This document shows positions 43,314 through 52,162 of a stretch of 64,000 nucleotides of DNA, in pieces. Source of the stretch: Actinomycetes bacterium (GTDB lineage Bacteria; Actinomycetota; Actinomycetes; Propionibacteriales; Nocardioidaceae); contig JAEZEJ010000062.1 in assembly GCA_023417775.1 (NCBI GenBank), positions 11,588-75,587 of the forward strand, in the 5' to 3' direction. Both the position numbers and the translations under genes were made by a program. Numbering within the stretch: the stretch's first letter is position 1; every line of letters starts with the position of its first letter. The notes beneath the pieces are model-generated. The model was given only the letters and a program-made list of their open reading frames with translations. It made no database searches and had not been told where the DNA came from.

Positions 43314-46300
43314 GCCTCGGCACCACCGATCGTGAAAGTCGTCTTGGCGGGGCAGACCGTCTCGAACTCGCAGAAGGAGCAGGTCTGCGGCATCGCCGCG
43401 AAAGTCTCCGAGCGCATCGTCTGGACCGACTGCCGGACCAGATCCAGTGCGAAGAACGGCTCGCCCTCAGCAGGAGCGTCCTGCGGCTGGACCTTGGGAT
43501 CCTCGGGATGTCTGGCCCCCGCCGCGGCCCGCAACTGCACGAGCTCGGCACCGCCGGGAGCAGCCCCCGGGGCGATATCGGCGGTCGCACCGTGCTCGAC
43601 AGCGAGCTGATAGACGCCCAACTGGGGGTGCTCGGCGACATCGGCACCCCGTGGCGGGTTCTTGGAGGTCTTGAGGTCGATGACGTGCACGCGGCCGTCC
43701 GCGTCCAGTTCGACGCGGTCCATCGAGCCGCGCAGCACCGCTCGCTCTCCATCCAGCTCCAGCTCGACCGAGAACTCATGCTCGGCGGCGATCACCTGTC
43801 GCGGATCGGCCGCGTGCCAGCGCGCGAATCGCACGAGAGCCTCACGGGCGGCGCCCTTCTCCCGCTCGCTGATCCAGGGCGCCGCGAAGTCGAGCCGGCC
43901 CCAGACATCGTCGAGGTGCCGCATCATCGCCTCGACATCGGGGGCCTGCTCACCGCGACGCACGATATCGGCGGCGAGGGCATGCACGATGAGACCGAAA
44001 CCCTGGGCCGTGGAGCTGGCCCGGGACCCGCGCACCTCCCTTGCCAGGAACCACTTGAGCGAACAGCCGGTGATGTCGCCGACAGAGGATCCGGAGAGTC
44101 CGAGCGGGGCGTCCGGGTCCTTGATCGGGTGATCATTGACGGTGAGCTCGCGCACGCCCCACCAGCGGTCGGGGTGGGCAGCACGGCCGGACCACAGGTC
44201 GTGGCGGGCGATCTCCGCCAGCATCGCCGCGGCCTCGGATCGCAGCGCAGGATCCGTGCTCTCGGCGTAGCTCCGTAGTCGTGCGATGACGGCGCGCAGG
44301 GACAGCGGACGCTGCGGCCGTGCTCGCGGGAGCTCGGAGCGATCCTGCGGCCCGAAGCCCGCTCCGAGCAGTTCCCGGACGAAGCGGGACGGCTGATCGC
44401 CATCATCGGTGGGCGTCTCGACCGCGGTCACCATCAGCCGTCGGCTCGCCCGCGTGCAGGCGACGTAGAACAGCCGCCGCTCCTCGCGCAGACGCTCGGA
44501 GCGCTCGACCGCATGGGCTCCCCCCAGGGTCTCGGCGCCCAGCAGCGATCCTCGGAAGCGCAGATCCGGCCAGCGCTCCTCCTGGACCCCGGCGACGATC
44601 ACCAGCGGCCACTCGAGCCCCTTGGAACGGTGCGCCGTCATCAACCGGACGGCATCGGGACGCGCCTGGCTGGTGACCAGCTGATCAGCGGGAATCTGCT
44701 GGGCACGCAGATCGGCGATGAAATTGGCGACCCCCATGCGCCGCTTGCGCTCCTCGCCGCGGGCCGCATGGTGGAAGAGCGCGACGACCGCGTCGAGATC
44801 GCGGTCGGCGGCCAATCGGCTCTCACCGCCCTCCTCCCACTGTCCTCGCAGCCGGCGCGGCCAACCGGTGCCGTCCCAGAGCGTCCACAGCACCTGCTCG
44901 GGAGGATCGCCGTCGGCGATCTGCTGAGCCGAGCGTCGCAACAGCGCCGCGAGGCGACGGGTGAGCTCGACCGCCTCGGCGGTCGCCGGCTCGAGCCGGC
45001 CGAGACCGAGCATCGCCGGATCCTGCAGGGCATCGGCGACGAGCTCGGGCGAACGACGATCGGGGGTGCGGCGGCGAAGCGCCCGCCCCACGCGCCGCAG
45101 CGCGGGAGCGTCGAGGCCGGCCAACGGGCCGGTGAGCAGGGCTTGAGCATGCTCGGGCTCCACGGGGAAGCCGCGGGCCAGCAGGTCGGCCGCCTCCAGC
45201 GCCGACAGGAGCCCCCGGACGGCCGGCTCGGAGACGAGCGGCACCTCGTCTCCAGCGACCTCGACCGGCACCCCGGCCGGAACCAGGACCCGCTGAAGAC
45301 GGGACAGGTCGGCACCCGAGCGCACCAGCACCGCCATGTCCGCCCACGCCCAGCCGTCCTCCAGGTGGGCCCGCCGGAGGGTCTCGGCGATGTGCTCGGC
45401 CTCGGCGACGGGCGAGGCATAGGTCTCGACCGCGACCTCGCCCTCATATGGCGCCTCCGAGGCGACCTCGCGATGACGACGGAGCACCTGCGGATCGAGG
45501 CTGCCGGGATGACCGACGCCGCCGAGCACCGCCTGCGCGGCGGACAGGACCCGCGGGCCGAAACGCCGCGTGACCCGTAGCGCCGTCACCTGGGCGGGCG
45601 CGCCCGGCACCCCGAATTGATCGGTGAAGCGCAGGATGCCGGTCGGATCGGCACCGCGGAATCCGTAGATCGCCTGATCGTGATCGCCCACCGCGATGAG
45701 TCCCTGCCCTCCCCCGGTGAGCGCGTGGAGGAGATCGACCTGCATCGGATCGGTGTCCTGGTACTCGTCGACGACGACGAGCTTGAAGCGCCGCCGCAAC
45801 TCGGCGGCGATGTGCTCGTCCTCGAACAGCACGCGGGCCGAGGTGACCAGCGTCGAGTAGTCGGCGAGATTGGCGAGCGCCGTCACCTGCTCGTATTCGG
45901 CGATGGCATCGGCCAGCCGTGCCCAGTCGTGGCGCTCGCGCTCGATCGCGAGCTGCCGCAGATCGTCGACCGTGAGCCCCTCGGCGGCCAGCCGGCTCAT
46001 GAAGGAGTCGATCTCGGCCGCGAATCCTCGGGTTCGCAGCGCCTCGCGCAAGGCCAGCGGCCAGGACGACACATCATGCCCGGCGAGCAGCTCGGTGATG
46101 ACGGCATCCCGCTCCGGCGCGGTCAGCAGATCGGCGGGTGCCGCATAGGTCTCCGGGTCGCTGAACTCCCGCACCAGCGCGTAACAGAAGGAGTGGAAGG
46201 TCAAAGCCGAGACGGCCGACGCCGTGGCGGTGCGACGGGCCCCGATACGGGACCGCAGCTCCTCGGCCGCCTTGCGGCTGAAGGTGAGCACGAGCACCTC

Positions 46301-46495
46301 GTCGGGCGCGAGCTCGCCACGCTCGAGCCGGTCGACCACGACCTCGACGATCGTGGTGGTCTTGCCCGTACCCGGCCCGGCGAGCACGAGGAGGGGCGCA
46401 TCGCGGTGATCGACCACGGCCTGCTGGCTCGCGTCGAGACGCGGGGCGGCGACGGGCGTGTCGTCGGGGACGACGGCGCGGTACTCCAGGGGCAT
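43310..46495 (-). CDS. adnA: AdnA subunit of the AdnAB helicase-nuclease
   Basis: About 1061 residues. The motor part has AGPGTGKTTTIVEVV, VVVDEYQDTDPMQ and LMTAHRSKGLEWPLVIVAG; the C-terminal nuclease domain has VHVIDLKTSKNPP and cluster cysteines in GCSLKWFL and CSFCEFETVC, fitting the 4Fe-4S nuclease of AddB/AdnA. Start taken at ATG 46495; GTG 46501 and TTG 46507 are in frame, and none has a strong ribosome site. Heads the adnA-adnB operon. Confidence 0.93.
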   Translation of the reverse strand: MPLEYRAVVPDDTPVAAPRLDASQQAVVDHRDAPLLVLAGPGTGKTTTIVEVVVDRLERGELAPDEVLVLTFSRKAAEELRSRIGARRTATASAVSALTFHSFCYALVREFSDPETYAAPADLLTAPERDAVITELLAGHDVSSWPLALREALRTRGFAAEIDSFMSRLAAEGLTVDDLRQLAIERERHDWARLADAIAEYEQVTALANLADYSTLVTSARVLFEDEHIAAELRRRFKLVVVDEYQDTDPMQVDLLHALTGGGQGLIAVGDHDQAIYGFRGADPTGILRFTDQFGVPGAPAQVTALRVTRRFGPRVLSAAQAVLGGVGHPGSLDPQVLRRHREVASEAPYEGEVAVETYASPVAEAEHIAETLRRAHLEDGWAWADMAVLVRSGADLSRLQRVLVPAGVPVEVAGDEVPLVSEPAVRGLLSALEAADLLARGFPVEPEHAQALLTGPLAGLDAPALRRVGRALRRRTPDRRSPELVADALQDPAMLGLGRLEPATAEAVELTRRLAALLRRSAQQIADGDPPEQVLWTLWDGTGWPRRLRGQWEEGGESRLAADRDLDAVVALFHHAARGEERKRRMGVANFIADLRAQQIPADQLVTSQARPDAVRLMTAHRSKGLEWPLVIVAGVQEERWPDLRFRGSLLGAETLGGAHAVERSERLREERRLFYVACTRASRRLMVTAVETPTDDGDQPSRFVRELLGAGFGPQDRSELPRARPQRPLSLRAVIARLRSYAESTDPALRSEAAAMLAEIARHDLWSGRAAHPDRWWGVRELTVNDHPIKDPDAPLGLSGSSVGDITGCSLKWFLAREVRGSRASSTAQGFGLIVHALAADIVRRGEQAPDVEAMMRHLDDVWGRLDFAAPWISEREKGAAREALVRFARWHAADPRQVIAAEHEFSVELELDGERAVLRGSMDRVELDADGRVHVIDLKTSKNPPRGADVAEHPQLGVYQLAVEHGATADIAPGAAPGGAELVQLRAAAGARHPEDPKVQPQDAPAEGEPFFALDLVRQSVQTMRSETFAAMPQTCSFCEFETVCPAKTTFTIGGAEA

Positions 46496-46507
46496 GCTCA
46501 CATGCAA

Positions 46508-46810
46508 TCAGATGCCACCGACAGCCCGGGCGACATCCACACGGCCGCGCTTGACGGGTGTGGATTCGCGGGACCAGTGCTCCTGGGCCTCGATCATGAG
46601 CGGCGCGGGCAGCGTGCCGTCGGCGCGCACGACACGCCACCAGCACACCAGATGACCGAGCCGGGACATGACCTGACCGACCTGCCGCGGCCCGCCCTCG
46701 CCCAGCCCAGCGTTATTCAGTTCCTCGGCGATCAGACCGTAGGTGAGCACCTGGCCCGGGGGAATCGCTTCCACCCGGGCCAGGACGCGTTCATCGAAGA
46801 GCTCGCTCAG
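46508..46810 (-). CDS. MGMT family / alkyltransferase-like (ATL) protein
   Basis: About 100 residues of the O6-alkylguanine DNA alkyltransferase C-domain: VEAIPPGQVLTYGLIAEEL and the HTH-like region GGPRQVGQVMSRL. At the active site, the PCHRV of true alkyltransferases is replaced by CWWRVVRADG, with Trp at the acceptor-Cys position, so it cannot transfer alkyl groups in the usual way and fits ATL-type lesion sensors (Rv3204 position). The start is unsure: no ATG is in frame; a CTG at 46810 gives the family N-terminus, and a GTG at 46774 would shorten it by 12 residues. Confidence 0.8.
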   Translation of the reverse strand: MSELFDERVLARVEAIPPGQVLTYGLIAEELNNAGLGEGGPRQVGQVMSRLGHLVCWWRVVRADGTLPAPLMIEAQEHWSRESTPVKRGRVDVARAVGGI

Positions 46811-46835
46811 TGCCCGACCTCGATCGTCTCGCTGC

Positions 46836-48008
46836 TCAGTAGGCGGGCTGTGAGGGGTCGATCTGGTCGACCCAGGCCGCCACACCGCCGCCCACGTGGA
46901 CCGCATCGGCGTAGCCGGCGCCCTTGAGCACCGCGAGCGCCTCGGCCGATCGCACGCCGGACTTGCAGTACAGCACGACCGGCGTGTCCTGCGAGAGCTG
47001 CTCGAAGGCCTTGCCGGAGAGCACATCGCCCTTGGGGATGAGCACCGAGCCCGGGATCTTGTTGATCTCGTACTCATTCGGCTCGCGGACATCGACCAGC
47101 GTGAAGTCACGACCGCCGTCCGAGCGCTCCTTGAGCCAGCCGTTCAGGGTCTGGACGCTGATGGTCGAGCCCGCGGCCGCCTCGGCAGCCTCATCGCTCA
47201 CCGCGCCGCAGAAGGCGACGTAGTCGTCCATCAGCTCGGTCGGCAGCTCGCCCTCGGGATCGCGACGGATCTTGAGCGTCGTGTAGCGCATCTCCAGCGC
47301 GTCGTAGACCATCAGGCGACCGATCAGCGGATCGCCGATACCGGTGATGAGCTTGATCGCCTCGGTGACCATGATCGAGCCGATCGAGGCGCACAGGACG
47401 CCCAGCACGCCGCCCTCAGCGCACGACGGCACCATGCCCGGCGGCGGGGGCTCGGGGTACAGGTCGCGGTACTGCGGCCCTTCCTGGGCCCAGAACACCG
47501 ACACCTGACCCTCGAAACGGTAGATCGAGCCCCAGACATAGGGCTTGCCGAGGATGACCGCCGCGTCGTTGACGAGATAGCGGGTGGCGAAATTGTCGGT
47601 GCCGTCGAGGATCAGGTCGTACTGGCTGAAGATCTCGAGGACGTTGTCGTTGTCGAGGCGCTCCTGGTGGACGATCGTCGTCACGTACGGATTCGTCTCG
47701 GCGACCGACTCCGCGGCCGACAGGGCCTTGGGCTTGTCGATATCGGACTGGCCGTGGATGACCTGACGCTGCAGATTCGACTCGTCGACCACATCGTCGT
47801 CGATGATGCCGAGCGTGCCGACGCCAGCCGCCGCCAGGTACAGCAGCGCGGGGCTGCCGAGCCCGCCGGCGCCGATGACCAGGACCTTGGCGTTCTTGAG
47901 GCGCTTCTGCCCCGTCATCCCGACATCGGGGATGATCAGATGGCGACTATAACGGCGGACCTCGTCGATCGTGAGTTCGTCGGCGGGTTCCACGAGTGGG
48001 GCTACCAA
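46836..48008 (-). CDS. moeZ: adenylyltransferase/sulfurtransferase MoeZ
   Basis: A 390-residue two-domain protein. The N-terminal E1-like domain has VIGAGGLGSPALLYLAAAG and the adenylate-site region DGTDNFATRYLVND; the C-terminal rhodanese domain (about 285-390) has the active Cys in VVLYCKSGVRSAEAL. MoeZ activates the C-terminal Gly of sulfur-carrier proteins (MoaD-, CysO-type) and sulfurates them for cofactor and cysteine synthesis. TTG 48008 is preceded by GGAGAAGGAGAG. Divergent from the TetR gene. Confidence 0.93.
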   Translation of the reverse strand: MVAPLVEPADELTIDEVRRYSRHLIIPDVGMTGQKRLKNAKVLVIGAGGLGSPALLYLAAAGVGTLGIIDDDVVDESNLQRQVIHGQSDIDKPKALSAAESVAETNPYVTTIVHQERLDNDNVLEIFSQYDLILDGTDNFATRYLVNDAAVILGKPYVWGSIYRFEGQVSVFWAQEGPQYRDLYPEPPPPGMVPSCAEGGVLGVLCASIGSIMVTEAIKLITGIGDPLIGRLMVYDALEMRYTTLKIRRDPEGELPTELMDDYVAFCGAVSDEAAEAAAGSTISVQTLNGWLKERSDGGRDFTLVDVREPNEYEINKIPGSVLIPKGDVLSGKAFEQLSQDTPVVLYCKSGVRSAEALAVLKGAGYADAVHVGGGVAAWVDQIDPSQPAY

Positions 48009-48132
48009 AGGTCTCTCCTTCTCCCCTGGGGTGCTGATGTCGGTACAACCATGCGGACGTGCCTATTGTTCCCTGCCGGCGAGCTCGGTCCGGAGGCTGT
48101 CCGGATCATGAACGCCCACCCACTACGCTGGC

Positions 48133-48774
48133 GTGGTGAGTTCCGCCGCCGAAGCCCGTCCCCGCACCAGCCGCCTCCCCCGCGACGCCCGTCGCGCACA
48201 GCTGCTCGGTGTCGCTCGCGAGGTGTTCGTCGAGCAGGGCTATCACTCGGCCTCGATGGACGAGATCGCCGAGCGTGCGGGCGTCTCCAAGCCGGTCCTG
48301 TACCAGCACTTTCCCGGCAAGCTCGACCTCTACCTGGCTCTGCTCACGACCTCCGCGGACGAGATCATCGCCGGCGTCGCCACCGCGCTCGCCTCCACGA
48401 CGGACAACCGTCGCCGCGTGCAGGCCACGATCGAGCTGTGGTTCGACTACGTCGACGCGCAGGGCCAGTCCTTCCTGCTGGTCTTCGGCTCGGATCTGAC
48501 GAACGATCCCGAGGTCCGCGACATCGTCGACCGGGTGATCAGCGAGTCGGCCTCCGCGATCGCCGAGGTCATCCGGGAGGACACCGACCTGCCGGGCGCC
48601 GCCGCGCAGTTGCTCGCGGTGAGCCTCGTGGGCATGGGCCATGTGGGTGCCCGCAACTGGCTCTCCGCGGAGTCCAGCCTCACTCGTGATGAAGCCGTTC
48701 AACTGGTGTCGGCGCTCGCCTGGCGCGGCATCGGCGGCTTCCCCAATCCCCGCCAAACCACTGAAGGAGAATGA
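48133..48774 (+). CDS. TetR family transcriptional regulator (Rv3208 type)
   Basis: A 213-residue regulator with an N-terminal basic extension, HTH SMDEIAERAGVSKPVLYQHF (about 39-58) and a well-conserved ligand domain (ELWFDYVDAQGQSFLLVFGSD). It is in the position of Rv3208 of M. tuberculosis and, as there, is followed by the DUF3107 gene. Starts with GTG GTG. Ligand and targets unknown. Confidence 0.9.
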   Translation: MVSSAAEARPRTSRLPRDARRAQLLGVAREVFVEQGYHSASMDEIAERAGVSKPVLYQHFPGKLDLYLALLTTSADEIIAGVATALASTTDNRRRVQATIELWFDYVDAQGQSFLLVFGSDLTNDPEVRDIVDRVISESASAIAEVIREDTDLPGAAAQLLAVSLVGMGHVGARNWLSAESSLTRDEAVQLVSALAWRGIGGFPNPRQTTEGE

Positions 48775-48776
48775 CC

Positions 48777-49004
48777 GTGGAGGTCAAGATCGGCGTCCAG
48801 AACGCCTCCCGTGAACTGTCCGTCGAGACCGACGCCGCCCCTGAGGAGGTGCTGGGCGAGTTGAACGCCGCGATCGAGAAGGAGACGGTGTTCACCCTCA
48901 GCGACGCCAAGGGCCGCACCGTCGCGATCCCGGCCGACAAGGTCGCCTACCTGTACTTCACCTCCGACAATGGCCGCAAGGTCGGCTTCGGCATCGGCGG
49001 CTGA
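48777..49004 (+). CDS. DUF3107 family protein
   Basis: A 75-residue single-domain protein like mycobacterial TB9.4 (Rv3208A). GTG 48777 was preferred over ATG 48771 because AAGGAG lies seven bases before it and the family begins MEVKIG; the upstream ATG overlaps the TetR stop. Small beta-rich fold (VFTLSDAKGRTVAIPADKVA). Function unknown. Confidence 0.88.
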   Translation: MEVKIGVQNASRELSVETDAAPEEVLGELNAAIEKETVFTLSDAKGRTVAIPADKVAYLYFTSDNGRKVGFGIGG

Positions 49005-49015
49005 GTCACCGCCTT

Positions 49016-49087
49016 GGACCGAGATTTGCTCCCTATTCGTCAACCGGATTGTCCTCTGCTTGACGAATAGGGAGCAAATCTCGGTCC
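49016..49087. repeat. 28-bp perfect inverted repeat with 16-base loop
   Basis: Arms 49016-49043 and 49060-49087 are exact reverse complements, much longer than an ordinary terminator and noticeably A+T-rich for the region. The element lies between the convergent DUF3107 and ferritin-like genes, 11 bases after one stop and 13 before the other. It can terminate both, but its length and perfection suggest a dispersed palindromic element. Confidence 0.85.
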
Positions 49088-49100
49088 GGGCCGTGTCAGG

Positions 49101-49796
49101 TCAGGCAGCGAGGCCGAGCTTGTCCATCCGCTCGGTGTGCGCCTCGGTCAACCGGGTCAGCATGCGCCCGATGACCGTCAGGTCCATGACCGCGCCCGGC
49201 CGGTCGGCATTGCCGACGAGCACCGCGGTCAGCGCATCACGCTCGGCCACGACCGTCTGGGCCTGGCTGAGCGCCTCGCCCATGAACCGACGGCCCCACA
49301 GAGCCAGCTTGCCGCCGACGCGCGGCTCCTCGGCGATGGCGTCGCGGATGACATCGACGACGAACTCCGAGTGCCCCGTGCCGCTCAGCGTGTCGAGCAC
49401 GAGCTCACGGGTGTCGGCATCCAGGAAAGCGGCGATCTCGCGGTAGAAGTCGGCCGCCAGACCGTCTCCGACATAGGCCTTGAGCAGGCCCTCCAGGAAG
49501 TCCTCCGGCTGCGTCCGAGCGTGGAATCGCTGGAAGATCGGCTGGAACGGCAGCATCGCCGCATAGGGATCCTCCCCCAGCGCGATCAGCCGATCGCGCA
49601 GCTGGGTGAAGTGCTGCCACTCGGCCGAAGCCATGGCCGCGACCTCGGCCTCCTGGGCCAGATCGGGGGCCATCTTGGCGTCCTCGGCGAGCCGCTCCCA
49701 GGCACTGATCTCGCCGTAGGCCAGCAGGCCCAACAATTCCACCACGCCTTGACGGTAGGCTGGGTCATCGAAGGCGTTCGGTACGGCGGCGGTCAT
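49101..49796 (-). CDS. ferritin-like fold protein (Rv3210c type)
   Basis: A 231-residue helical protein. The ExxH-type metal motif SAEWQHF and a later TGHSEFVVDV are spaced as in ferritin-like/MiaE-like diiron proteins. It is at the position of Rv3210c in the mycobacterial order and has that length. A tRNA hydroxylase activity is possible from fold but unproven. Its ATG overlaps, on the other strand, the first in-frame ATG of the helicase. Confidence 0.85.
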   Translation of the reverse strand: MTAAVPNAFDDPAYRQGVVELLGLLAYGEISAWERLAEDAKMAPDLAQEAEVAAMASAEWQHFTQLRDRLIALGEDPYAAMLPFQPIFQRFHARTQPEDFLEGLLKAYVGDGLAADFYREIAAFLDADTRELVLDTLSGTGHSEFVVDVIRDAIAEEPRVGGKLALWGRRFMGEALSQAQTVVAERDALTAVLVGNADRPGAVMDLTVIGRMLTRLTEAHTERMDKLGLAA

Positions 49797-51390
49797 GCAC
49801 CGCAGCGTAGCGCGGCACGACGCATCATGTGAGGCCGCCCGAACGATACAGACGTGCGACGTCCGCGGACGTCAGAGAAGAAATCCGAGAAGAACCCTGA
49901 CTACTTTCACCGAGCTGGGCGTCGAACCCGCTATCGCCGATGCCCTGGCCGAGGACGGCATCACCACGCCGTTCCCGATCCAGGAGATGACCTTGCAGGT
50001 CGGGCTCATGGGCACCGATCTCATCGGCCAGGCGCGTACCGGCACCGGCAAGACCCTCGCCTTTTCCATCCCCGTCATCCAACGCACCCTCGTTCCCGGC
50101 GATGCCGACTACGACCAGCTCGCCGCCCCCGGCAAGCCGCAGGCGCTCATCGTCGCCCCGACCCGCGAGCTGGCCCTGCAGGTCGCCAAGGACGTCGACA
50201 CCGCGTCCAGGAACCGCGGCACCCGCAATCTCACGATCTACGGCGGCGTGCCCTATGAGCCGCAGCTCGAGGCGCTGGAGTCCGGTGTCGACATCGTCAC
50301 CGGCACCCCCGGTCGCATCCTCGATCTCATCAACCGCGGCTCGCTCGATGTCAGCCACGTCAAGTCGCTGGTCCTCGACGAGGCCGACGAGATGCTCGAC
50401 CTCGGCTTCCTGCCCGATGTCGAGGCGATCCTCGCGCGCACGCCCGAGACCCGCCAGACGATGCTGTTCAGTGCGACGATGCCCGGCGCGATCGTGTCGC
50501 TGGCCCGCAAGCACATGCATCATCCGATGAACATCCGTGCGGAGTCCGCCGAGGCGAACCAGACGGTGCCGGCCACCAACCAGTTCGTCTGGCAAGCGCA
50601 CGACATGGACAAGCCCGAGGTCGTCGCCCGCATCCTGCAGGCCGACGATGTCGGCCGGGTGATCATCTTCACCCGCACCAAACGCCAGGCGCAGCGGATC
50701 GCCGATGATCTGGCCGACCGTGGCTTTCCGGCCTCGCCACTGCACGGCGATATGGCGCAGAAGGCCCGCGAGAAGGCCCTGCAGGGCTTCCGCGACGGCG
50801 ATGTGAGCATCCTGGTGGCCACCGATGTCGCCGCCCGCGGCATCGATGTCGCCGGGATCACGCATGTCATCAACTACACCTGTCCCGAGGACGACAAGAC
50901 CTATGTGCACCGCATCGGCCGCACCGGTCGTGCCGGGGCCAGCGGAACGGCCGTCACCTTCGTCGACTGGGCCGATATCCAGCGCTGGAAGCTCATCAAC
51001 ACGGCCCTCGATCTGCCCTTCGAGGAGCCCGAGGAGACGTACTCGACCTCTGAGCACCTGTTCCGCGATCTCGGCATCGACCCGAAGGCCAAGGGCCGGT
51101 TGAAGCCCGCAGCGCCCAGGGAGCCGAAGCCCAAGCAGGGCGATCGTCCGTCCTCGGGGTCGGGCGGCTCGTCGCGCAATCGCCAGCGCAACCGTCGTCG
51201 GACCTCGGGTGGTTCGGAGAGCTCGCCGGAGTCCTCGACCGCGAAGGCGCAGAGCTCCTCCGGTGACACCCAGCCGCGCACCGGCGAGGATGGTCAGCCG
51301 CGTCGTCGGCGCCGTCGTCGCCGCTCCGGCGGCGGGGGTTCGGGCGAGGGCAACGCCGCATCGACCTCGGCCTCTGCCTCCAACGACTGA
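49795..51390 (+). CDS. DEAD-box RNA helicase
   Basis: A DEAD-box helicase with Q motif PFPIQEMT, motif I ARTGTGKT, LVLDEADEMLDLG, SAT in LFSATMPG, and RGIDVAGITHVINY and HRIGRTGRAG in domain 2. The C-terminal 130 residues are disordered, Ser/Gly/Arg-rich and include eight consecutive Arg, a likely RNA-binding tail. The start is doubtful: family similarity begins at FTELGVEPAIADAL (about 49906), the only in-frame ATG (49795) overlaps the start of the divergent gene, a CTG sits at 49897, and a GTG-started leader of plausible composition (49854) is in another frame. Confidence 0.9.
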   Translation: MHRSVARHDASCEAARTIQTCDVRGRQRRNPRRTLTTFTELGVEPAIADALAEDGITTPFPIQEMTLQVGLMGTDLIGQARTGTGKTLAFSIPVIQRTLVPGDADYDQLAAPGKPQALIVAPTRELALQVAKDVDTASRNRGTRNLTIYGGVPYEPQLEALESGVDIVTGTPGRILDLINRGSLDVSHVKSLVLDEADEMLDLGFLPDVEAILARTPETRQTMLFSATMPGAIVSLARKHMHHPMNIRAESAEANQTVPATNQFVWQAHDMDKPEVVARILQADDVGRVIIFTRTKRQAQRIADDLADRGFPASPLHGDMAQKAREKALQGFRDGDVSILVATDVAARGIDVAGITHVINYTCPEDDKTYVHRIGRTGRAGASGTAVTFVDWADIQRWKLINTALDLPFEEPEETYSTSEHLFRDLGIDPKAKGRLKPAAPREPKPKQGDRPSSGSGGSSRNRQRNRRRTSGGSESSPESSTAKAQSSSGDTQPRTGEDGQPRRRRRRRRSGGGGSGEGNAASTSASASND

Positions 51391-51409
51391 CACCGACCGG
51401 TCTCCGCCT

Positions 51410-51472
51410 CGAGGGGCGGTGAGCTACCCCGCACTCAGCTCGACGACGTGCGCGATGGCTCACCGCCCCTCG
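51410..51472. terminator. long-stem convergent terminator
   Basis: A 15-bp perfect stem (51410-51424 with 51458-51472) with a 33-base loop between the helicase and L,D-transpeptidase genes. Bidirectional termination is likely; it could also be a dispersed palindrome. Confidence 0.65.
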
Positions 51473-51517
51473 TCGTCGCGCGGGAGGCTCGCCGCTCCGG
51501 GACGCCGGTGGCCGGGC

Positions 51518-52162
51518 TCAGACCACGACGACGGGCGTGCCCATCGGGGCCCAGTCCCAGAGGAAGACGGCGTCGTCGACGTTCTGGCGGATGCAGCCGG
51601 CCGAGAGCGGCTCACCCAGCTCGTCGAGGGACTGCTCCAGCTGACCCTCGTGGTCGACGGGGATCGCATGGAAGCCGATCGGCTCGCTCCAGCCGGTCGT
51701 GAACTCGACGAAGTACTCCATCGTGCCGGAGTTGTCGAAGCTCGTCGCATGGCGATAGCGGGCGCGGACCTCATAGGAACCCGGGTCGAGATTGTCGAAA
51801 CGACTGCCCGAGACCAGATAGGTGGACGTCACGCTGCCGTCGTCCTCGACGAGCCAGACGCGCTGATCGCCCTGGCTGAACACCACGCGACGCCCGTCGC
51901 CGGACTCGGCGGGGACCGCCGGCGGCGTCTCCTCGGCAGCGGGCTCCTCGGGCACCGGCTCGGCCTCGGCCTCGGGCGTCTCCTGGGCCAGCACCGGGAG
52001 CTTCGCCTGGACCAGTGCCGGAGTCTCGTCGGGGTCGCCGGCGCTCGATGAGGACGGGGCCAGGATGGCCGTCAGTCCCACGGCCAGCGAGACCGTGACC
52101 GATCCGAAGAACATCGTGCCGCGGGCGCGCATCCGGTTCGACGTACGGCGGTGCTTACCCAT
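51518..52162 (-). CDS. L,D-transpeptidase (YkuD domain), membrane-anchored
   Basis: A 214-residue envelope protein. After a basic start (MGKHRRTSNRMRARG) there is one hydrophobic segment (about 17-37), then a Glu/Pro/Ala-rich linker and a C-terminal YkuD domain with GFHAIP and the catalytic Cys in SAGCIRQ. Such enzymes make 3-3 cross-links in peptidoglycan or attach proteins. ATG 52162 overlaps the parA-like gene by eight bases; an earlier in-frame start lies within that gene. Confidence 0.9.
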   Translation of the reverse strand: MGKHRRTSNRMRARGTMFFGSVTVSLAVGLTAILAPSSSSAGDPDETPALVQAKLPVLAQETPEAEAEPVPEEPAAEETPPAVPAESGDGRRVVFSQGDQRVWLVEDDGSVTSTYLVSGSRFDNLDPGSYEVRARYRHATSFDNSGTMEYFVEFTTGWSEPIGFHAIPVDHEGQLEQSLDELGEPLSAGCIRQNVDDAVFLWDWAPMGTPVVVV

